Below, piece after piece: positions 6,469 through 10,525 of a stretch of 10,525 bases of DNA (positions within the stretch are counted from its first letter, which is position 1; every line of letters starts with the position of its first letter). Origin of the DNA: an uncultured Spongiibacteraceae bacterium (GTDB lineage: Bacteria > Pseudomonadota > Gammaproteobacteria > Pseudomonadales > CAMLJR01); NCBI GenBank assembly GCA_946480345.1, contig CAMLJR010000109.1, forward strand, positions 1 to 10,525, read 5' to 3'. A program made the translations under genes and the position numbers. The notes beneath the pieces were generated by a model. The model saw only the letters and a list, made by a program, of their open reading frames with translations. It was not told where the DNA came from and ran no database searches.

Positions 6469-7892
6469 CTCTGACCACCAATTTGAAAACGCCGCAACGC
6501 TCGCGAGCGCCACAGCTACCGCTGACCAACAGCCGAGTGCTCGTGGTCGAGGACGACCCAAATCTGCGCGAGGCCTTGGTCGATACCCTCGAACTCGCCG
6601 GTGCCACCGTGCTCGATGCGGATAGCGCCGAGCAAGCGTTGGCGATACTGCCGCGCGAGTACGTCGATATGGTCGTGTCCGACGTGAACATGGGTGGCAT
6701 GGATGGCCACGAACTGTTGCAGGCGTTGCGGCGTCAATATCCGCAGCTGCCAGTGCTCCTCGTTACTGCTTACGGCAGCATCGCCAGATCGGTTGAAGCG
6801 ATGCGCGCCGGCGCGGTCGATTACCTGGTGAAACCGTTCAAGCCGCAATTGCTGATCGAAACTGTCGCGCGTTACGTGGGTAAAGCCGTGATCGACGACG
6901 AGCAACCGGTAGCGGTCGAGCCGAGCAGCCAACAATTGCTGCAATTGGCGCGTCGCGTTGCCGCCACCGATTCCACCGTGCTGATCTGCGGCGAAAGCGG
7001 CACCGGCAAAGAAGTGCTGGCGCGTTATATCCATCGCCAATCGCCGCGTTCGCGCGGGCCGTTCATCGCGATCAACTGCGCCGCGATTCCGGAAAACATG
7101 CTCGAAGCGATGTTGTTCGGTCACGAGAAGGGCGCATTTACCGGCGCGCAAAGCGCGATGCCGGGCAAGTTCGAACAGGCCAACGGCGGCACTCTGCTGC
7201 TCGACGAAATTTCGGAAATGTCGCTGCCGCTTCAAGCCAAACTGCTGCGTGTGATTCAGGAGCGCGAGGTGGAGCGCTTGGGCGGACGGCAGCTGATCAA
7301 ACTCGATGTGCGTTTGCTGGCAACGACAAACCGCGACTTGCGTGGCGAGGTTGAAGCGCATCGCTTTCGGGAAGATTTGTTTTATCGGCTCAATGTGTTC
7401 CCGTTGCAATGGCTGCCGTTGCGGCAGCGTCAAAACGACATCGTCGCGATCGCGTCGAATCTGTTACTTGCGCACGCCGCCAAAATGGGTTTTTCCGGCG
7501 TTCGTTTCGAGCCCGAGGCCGAACGTACGCTGCGCGCTTACGCATGGCCCGGCAACGTGCGCGAACTCGATAACGTCATTCAACGCGCGCTGATCATGCA
7601 TCAGGGTGCGACGATTACCACGGCTGATCTCTGCCTTGAAGCGTTGCCTGCGACCTCGCCGGCGGCAGCGATTTCGGTATCGCCCACCGTCGATGAACCC
7701 GCGCCCGCGGCGCTCGGCGACGATCTGCAGCGCCGTGAATTCGAGATCATTCTCGATACATTGCGCGATACGCGCGGCAGCCGCAAAACGACGGCCGAAC
7801 GCCTCGGTATCAGTCCTCGCACGCTGCGTTACAAGCTGGCGCGGATGCGCGATGTCGGCTTCAATCTCGATGGGCTGGTCGCGGGCATTTAA
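6465..7892 (+). CDS. fleR: flagellar sigma-54-dependent response regulator FleR
   Basis: FleR, phosphorylated by FleS, activates sigma-54 promoters of hook and basal-body genes. From the ATG at 6465 it has 475 residues, the usual family size. The receiver is complete: E29-D30-D31, phosphoacceptor D73 in SDVNMGGMDG, T101 and K123 in LVKPF. The AAA+ domain has Walker A GESGTGKE (176-183), GAFTGA (223-228) and Walker B GGTLLLDE. A Pro/Ala-rich linker leads to a Fis-like helix-turn-helix (about 425-465) with TTAERLGISPRTLRYKL. An in-frame ATG at 6423 would add 14 residues and overlap fleS by 46 bases. I prefer 6465 because ATGA couples it to the fleS stop, GGGAGA lies upstream at 6449-6454, and the receiver starts only at about residue 22 even from there. 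In Pseudomonas the basal-body operon starting with fliE follows fleR; here it does not. The Vibrio homologue is FlrC. Confidence 0.94.
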   Translation: MTLTTNLKTPQRSRAPQLPLTNSRVLVVEDDPNLREALVDTLELAGATVLDADSAEQALAILPREYVDMVVSDVNMGGMDGHELLQALRRQYPQLPVLLVTAYGSIARSVEAMRAGAVDYLVKPFKPQLLIETVARYVGKAVIDDEQPVAVEPSSQQLLQLARRVAATDSTVLICGESGTGKEVLARYIHRQSPRSRGPFIAINCAAIPENMLEAMLFGHEKGAFTGAQSAMPGKFEQANGGTLLLDEISEMSLPLQAKLLRVIQEREVERLGGRQLIKLDVRLLATTNRDLRGEVEAHRFREDLFYRLNVFPLQWLPLRQRQNDIVAIASNLLLAHAAKMGFSGVRFEPEAERTLRAYAWPGNVRELDNVIQRALIMHQGATITTADLCLEALPATSPAAAISVSPTVDEPAPAALGDDLQRREFEIILDTLRDTRGSRKTTAERLGISPRTLRYKLARMRDVGFNLDGLVAGI

Positions 7893-7958
7893 CTCGCAAT
7901 CCGTTCGGCTCGCGCAGTCGCTCCAGCTTTACAGGCGCTGCTCGCTTCTTCTGAGAGG

Positions 7959-7977
7959 CTGTGCAAATTTTGCGCAG
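7959..7977. promoter_or_regulatory. 19-base near-palindrome upstream of the membrane protein gene
   Basis: Arms CTGTGCAAA (7959-7967) and TTTGCGCAG (7969-7977) are inverted copies with one mismatch around a single central T. The element lies 69 bases before the ATG at 8046, in the 153-base gap after fleR, and no other clear promoter motif was found in that gap. Size and symmetry suit a dimeric repressor or activator. No regulator can be named. Confidence 0.35.
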
Positions 7978-8045
7978 TCAAGATTCGCATTCCCGACCGA
8001 TCCCGGTAGACTTACCAGTCCTTGTGTTACCCGGGGGCTTTGCCC

Positions 8046-9440
8046 ATGAGTTGGTCGTCGTTCTGGTCGGAGTTTTCCGCAGTTGCGTTGGTGCTATGGG
8101 TGGTCGTTGCGATCGCCACTATGTACCTGCTGCGCAGCAATGCCCATCGCGCCATTGAGCGCATCAGTCGCGGCGGTTTTCGCTGGCTGCGCCTCTTTTC
8201 CCGCGCCTGCGCCGCTGTCGCCGGCCGTATCGATAGTCGCAACCGCGAAGCGATGCTCGCCCTGCAAATGGAAATCACCCGCCGCCAGCTGGAACGCGAA
8301 TTCCATCGTGTCGCCGCCGCCGTCGAGCAGGATATGACCAAGTTTCAGCATCTGGAGCGCTCGGTTAACGAACACATCAATTTGATGGGCGAGGATTTCG
8401 AGCGCAGCGCGCAGGTGCCGCCGGCACCGCCCGGATGGGTGGAGGCGGTCGATGCGATCGCCAAATTGCAGGCGGAAACCAATCCGGAGCCGGTTGCCCG
8501 CGTGTTGCAAGACATCCACAACTCCGTGTGCGACCAGCAGCGCGAAGTGATGCGCGAATACCGCTGGGCCGTGAACGCGCGTCATAAAATTCTCGCCGAT
8601 CTGCGTCCGCTGTGGAGCCGGGTCAGCTCGCAGGTGACAGCCGTAGGACGCGATAGCCGCGATTTGCTGGCGCGCAGTCATCGCATCGATACGCACATGG
8701 CGGCATTCCGCGAACTCTGCGCGAACCGAGCCGATGTGAGGGTTGAGTCGTTCTTGGCGCGCTGGTTGATGGCCTTGGCGCTCACCGCGGTCGCATTGGT
8801 GCTGGCGACATTGAATTCCAATCTGCTTGCGCCGCCGCTGGCGGGGTTACTCGGCGGCGAAGTCGTCAATGCCCAGACCACCGCCATCGCGTTTACGCTG
8901 GCTGTCATGGCGATTGCGTTGGTGCTCAGCGAGACAACCGAGGTCAGCCGTTTGCTGCCGTTTCTCGGCGGTCTGCCGCGCCGCAGCCGGATCGCGTTGA
9001 TCGTCGTTTCGACGCTGCTGTTATTGATGCTCGCGAGCGGGGAGGCGTTATTGCTGGCATCGAGCGCCAGCGGGCGGGCCGTCGGGTCGGTGTCTTTAGC
9101 GGTGTGGGGAGCGGCGAGCGCGGGCTTTGTCGTACCGCTATTGCTCGCGTTGTTGTCGCCGGCACTGGAGGCGCTGCTCGCAACATCGCGCCCGGTGCTC
9201 GGTAGCGCGGCGGTCGCGGTGCTGACGTTGATCGCCTTTATATCAAGGCTGCTCGGACGGTTGTGGTTGGAACTGGGTCGCCTGCTGCATCAGGTCTACG
9301 ACATGATTCTGTTTATTCCATTGTCCGCCGAGCAGGCTATTGCCGGTCGCAGCGATCAATCGCATGGGGGCTCCGGGGAACCTGTCGTTCCGGCTGCCGC
9401 CGCCAAGGTGCGCAAACTGGGATTCGGCAACGGCCCATGA
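8046..9440 (+). CDS. unrecognised integral membrane protein with long helical cytoplasmic region
   Basis: I do not recognise this family. The 464-residue product begins with one membrane segment (about 10-29) followed by an Arg-rich stretch, which suggests that the next part lies in the cytoplasm. Residues about 60-235 are charged, polar and largely helical, with heptad-like stretches around 60-115 and 165-230. Five more likely membrane segments follow, near 240-262, 278-295, 316-338, 349-372 and 383-401, then a polar tail rich in Gly, Ser and Ala. There is no obvious enzymatic motif, signal-peptidase site or export motif. I chose the ATG at 8046, with GGGGG at 8033-8037, over a TTG at 8022 that lacks a ribosome site. 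A short GGGC-TTT-GCCC stem (8035-8045) touches the start codon and may hide part of that site. The gene sits between fleR and a terminator, where pseudomonads have fliE. A motility or envelope role is a guess from position only. Confidence 0.75.
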   Translation: MSWSSFWSEFSAVALVLWVVVAIATMYLLRSNAHRAIERISRGGFRWLRLFSRACAAVAGRIDSRNREAMLALQMEITRRQLEREFHRVAAAVEQDMTKFQHLERSVNEHINLMGEDFERSAQVPPAPPGWVEAVDAIAKLQAETNPEPVARVLQDIHNSVCDQQREVMREYRWAVNARHKILADLRPLWSRVSSQVTAVGRDSRDLLARSHRIDTHMAAFRELCANRADVRVESFLARWLMALALTAVALVLATLNSNLLAPPLAGLLGGEVVNAQTTAIAFTLAVMAIALVLSETTEVSRLLPFLGGLPRRSRIALIVVSTLLLLMLASGEALLLASSASGRAVGSVSLAVWGAASAGFVVPLLLALLSPALEALLATSRPVLGSAAVAVLTLIAFISRLLGRLWLELGRLLHQVYDMILFIPLSAEQAIAGRSDQSHGGSGEPVVPAAAAKVRKLGFGNGP

Positions 9441-9469
9441 GCGGGCTGTGAACGGACGGATAGTTTTTC

Positions 9470-9497
9470 CCGGAGCCGGCGGCTCCGGTCAGTTTTT
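9470..9497 (+). terminator. Rho-independent terminator after the membrane protein gene
   Basis: CCGGAGCC (9470-9477), loop GGC, and GGCTCCGG (9481-9488) form a perfect 8-pair GC stem, followed by TCAG and five T (9493-9497). It lies 29 bases after the stop of the rightward gene. On the other strand the stem is not followed by a T-run, so it should act only rightward, separating this gene from the convergent anr. Confidence 0.8.
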
Positions 9498-9507
9498 CCT
9501 CGGTTAA

Positions 9508-10272
9508 CTACTTCTCGCTATGCATATTGCCGTTCGCGGTATCGCGCAATGCGTCGATATCGAGAATCGTGATCTCCTTGTTATCGACCGCCAGCAAGCT
9601 GTTTTTCTGAAAACGGCTGAAAACACGGCTGACCGTTTCGACGGTGAGGCCCAGATAATTGCCGATATCGGTGCGCGACATCGACAGCCGGAACGAGGTC
9701 GCCGATAGGCGGCGGCGTGCGTTACGGGCCGAAATGCTGACCAGCAGCGCGGCGATGCGCTGTTCCGCCGAGTTCTTGCCGAGCAGCGTGATCAGTTGCT
9801 GATCGTCGGCGATTTCCTGACTCATCAATTGGAAAAAGTGGCGTTGCAGGCTCGGAATGCGCGTGCTCAAGTCGCCGAGACGTTCGAACGGAATTTCACA
9901 AATCGCTGCGGTTTCGAGCGCTTTCGCCGAGCTGGCGTGGCGGTTTTTGCTGATACCGTCCATGCCGAGGATCTCGCCGGGAAAATAAAACCCCGTCACC
10001 TGTTCCTGGCCGTCATCGGTGACGCGATAGGCCTTCAGCGTGCCGGAACGAACTGCGTACACCGAGGTGAACGGCGTGTTCTCGCGGTAGGCATGCTCGC
10101 CTTTGCGCAGCGGACGCCCGCGCTGGATGATCGAATCGAGCTTGTCGATATCGGTCGCTTCCAGGGCGATCGGCAGACAGATGCCGGCGAGGCGGCAGCT
10201 TGAGCACGAGATCTGAAAATCGTGTTTACAACGCGGATCATTGTCAGCTGGCTGAAGTTGAAGCATCGACAT
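9508..10272 (-). CDS. anr: Fnr/Anr-type oxygen-sensing transcription regulator
   Basis: This Crp/Fnr-family regulator senses oxygen through a 4Fe-4S cluster and, when the cluster is intact, dimerises and controls genes for low-oxygen life. The 254 residues resemble E. coli FNR along their length. Cluster ligands are C23, C26, C32 (CSSCRLAGIC) and C125 (AAICEIPFERL), equivalent to FNR C20, C23, C29 and C122. C15 is an extra N-terminal cysteine, also present near this position in FNR. The cyclic-nucleotide-like fold contains VYAVRSGTLKAYRV and EQVTGFYFPGEILG; the dimer helix is followed by a helix-turn-helix with MSRTDIGNYLGLTVETVSRVF. Its E-x-x-SR signature predicts TTGAT-N4-ATCAA sites. The ATG at 10272 has GGGA about 9 bases upstream. 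hemN ends 43 bases upstream on the same strand, so co-transcription is possible. The symbol anr follows the Pseudomonas name; fnr or etrA would be equally valid. Confidence 0.95.
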   Translation of the reverse strand: MSMLQLQPADNDPRCKHDFQISCSSCRLAGICLPIALEATDIDKLDSIIQRGRPLRKGEHAYRENTPFTSVYAVRSGTLKAYRVTDDGQEQVTGFYFPGEILGMDGISKNRHASSAKALETAAICEIPFERLGDLSTRIPSLQRHFFQLMSQEIADDQQLITLLGKNSAEQRIAALLVSISARNARRRLSATSFRLSMSRTDIGNYLGLTVETVSRVFSRFQKNSLLAVDNKEITILDIDALRDTANGNMHSEK

Positions 10273-10315
10273 AATCAGATTCCCGAAAAATTAACGATCA
10301 ATTTTAAGTAAAGGG

Positions 10316-10525
10316 CTAAATCGCACGAGAAAAACGCGTTGGCCGAGCTTCGCGCAAATACACGTCGAACGCCATACAGATATTCCGCAAAAACATGCGG
10401 CCTATACGTGTAACGCGCAGATGGTTGCGATCGAGCTCGATCAGGCCGTCTTTGAGCAGCTGCATCAGCGCGGCTTGTTCATCAGCAAAATATTGCGCCC
10501 AGTTGATCGCGAATTGTTTTTCGCA
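10316..10525 (-). CDS. hemN: oxygen-independent coproporphyrinogen III oxidase HemN, C-terminal end (partial)
   Basis: HemN is a radical-SAM enzyme that oxidatively decarboxylates coproporphyrinogen III to protoporphyrinogen IX when oxygen is absent. Only the last 69 codons are in the window, open at the right edge and ending in TAG at 10316-10318. The visible part includes the family's C-terminal domain: a FAINWAQYFADE segment, LLKDGLIEL, RVTRIGRMFLRNICMAFD and VYLREAR, ending FSRAI. This closely follows the E. coli HemN end (DGL, TAKGR, LIRNICMCFD, YLRQKAR, FSRVI). The radical-SAM motif lies outside the window. The pairing with anr makes sense because Fnr/Anr proteins control anaerobic haem synthesis in related bacteria. 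Confidence 0.93.
   Translation of the reverse strand, partial: CEKQFAINWAQYFADEQAALMQLLKDGLIELDRNHLRVTRIGRMFLRNICMAFDVYLREARPTRFSRAI

Noticed and set aside
6516..7433. 305-codon open frame antisense to fleR
   Set aside because: Its translation has no recognisable domain, and fleR on the other strand is complete with all motifs. Long antisense frames are common in GC-rich coding DNA.
8022..8045. TTG start adding eight residues to the membrane protein
   Set aside because: There is no Shine-Dalgarno sequence before it, while the ATG at 8046 has GGGGG at a suitable distance.
10288..10301. Fnr/Anr box upstream of anr
   Set aside because: Only the TTGAT half-site (minus strand, 10301-10297) is present; the second half matches one base of five.
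1..10525. Mobile elements, CRISPR arrays, tRNA or rRNA genes
   Set aside because: No transposase or integrase, no regularly spaced repeats and no RNA gene signatures were seen on either strand.

Overview
The window is a flagellar regulatory locus of a moderately GC-rich gammaproteobacterium of the Pseudomonas/Cellvibrio physiological type. The evidence is a Pseudomonas-style flagellar cascade (a FleQ-type master regulator followed by the FleS/FleR two-component pair) next to an Fnr/Anr regulator and hemN, an arrangement familiar from pseudomonads and relatives. No mobile element, CRISPR array, tRNA or rRNA was seen.

Left part (1-1167): the N-terminal part of a flagellin gene runs leftward out of the window and carries an in-frame amber stop at codon 103, although the reading frame and flagellin-like sequence continue past it. 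It is divergent from fliS, the flagellin export chaperone gene. The 409-base region between them holds two good sigma-28 (FliA) promoters, one for each direction.

Middle part (1286-7892): a REC-PAS-GGDEF-EAL response regulator has an altered GGDEF motif but an intact EAL domain, so it is predicted to degrade c-di-GMP. Then come fleQ, with its own candidate sigma-70 promoter and several short symmetric repeats, and the fleS-fleR operon behind a near-consensus sigma-54 promoter. The stop of fleS and the start of fleR overlap as ATGA. The logic matches the known cascade: FleQ with sigma-54 switches on fleSR, FleR with sigma-54 switches on basal-body and hook genes, and FliA later drives flagellin and fliS. 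FleQ keeps the residues known to bind c-di-GMP, so the neighbouring phosphodiesterase could feed directly into it.

Right part (8046-10525): instead of fliE and the basal-body genes that usually follow fleR, there is an unrecognised membrane protein (one N-terminal membrane segment, a long helical region, then about five more segments) ending at a clear Rho-independent terminator. After it, on the opposite strand, lie an Fnr/Anr-type oxygen sensor and the 3' end of hemN.

The most notable points are the flagellin nonsense codon, the probable late-class phosphodiesterase between fliS and fleQ, the symmetric elements upstream of fleQ, and the unrecognised membrane protein. Most of the rest is ordinary flagellar regulation, and I do not see convincing evidence for a wholly new system.
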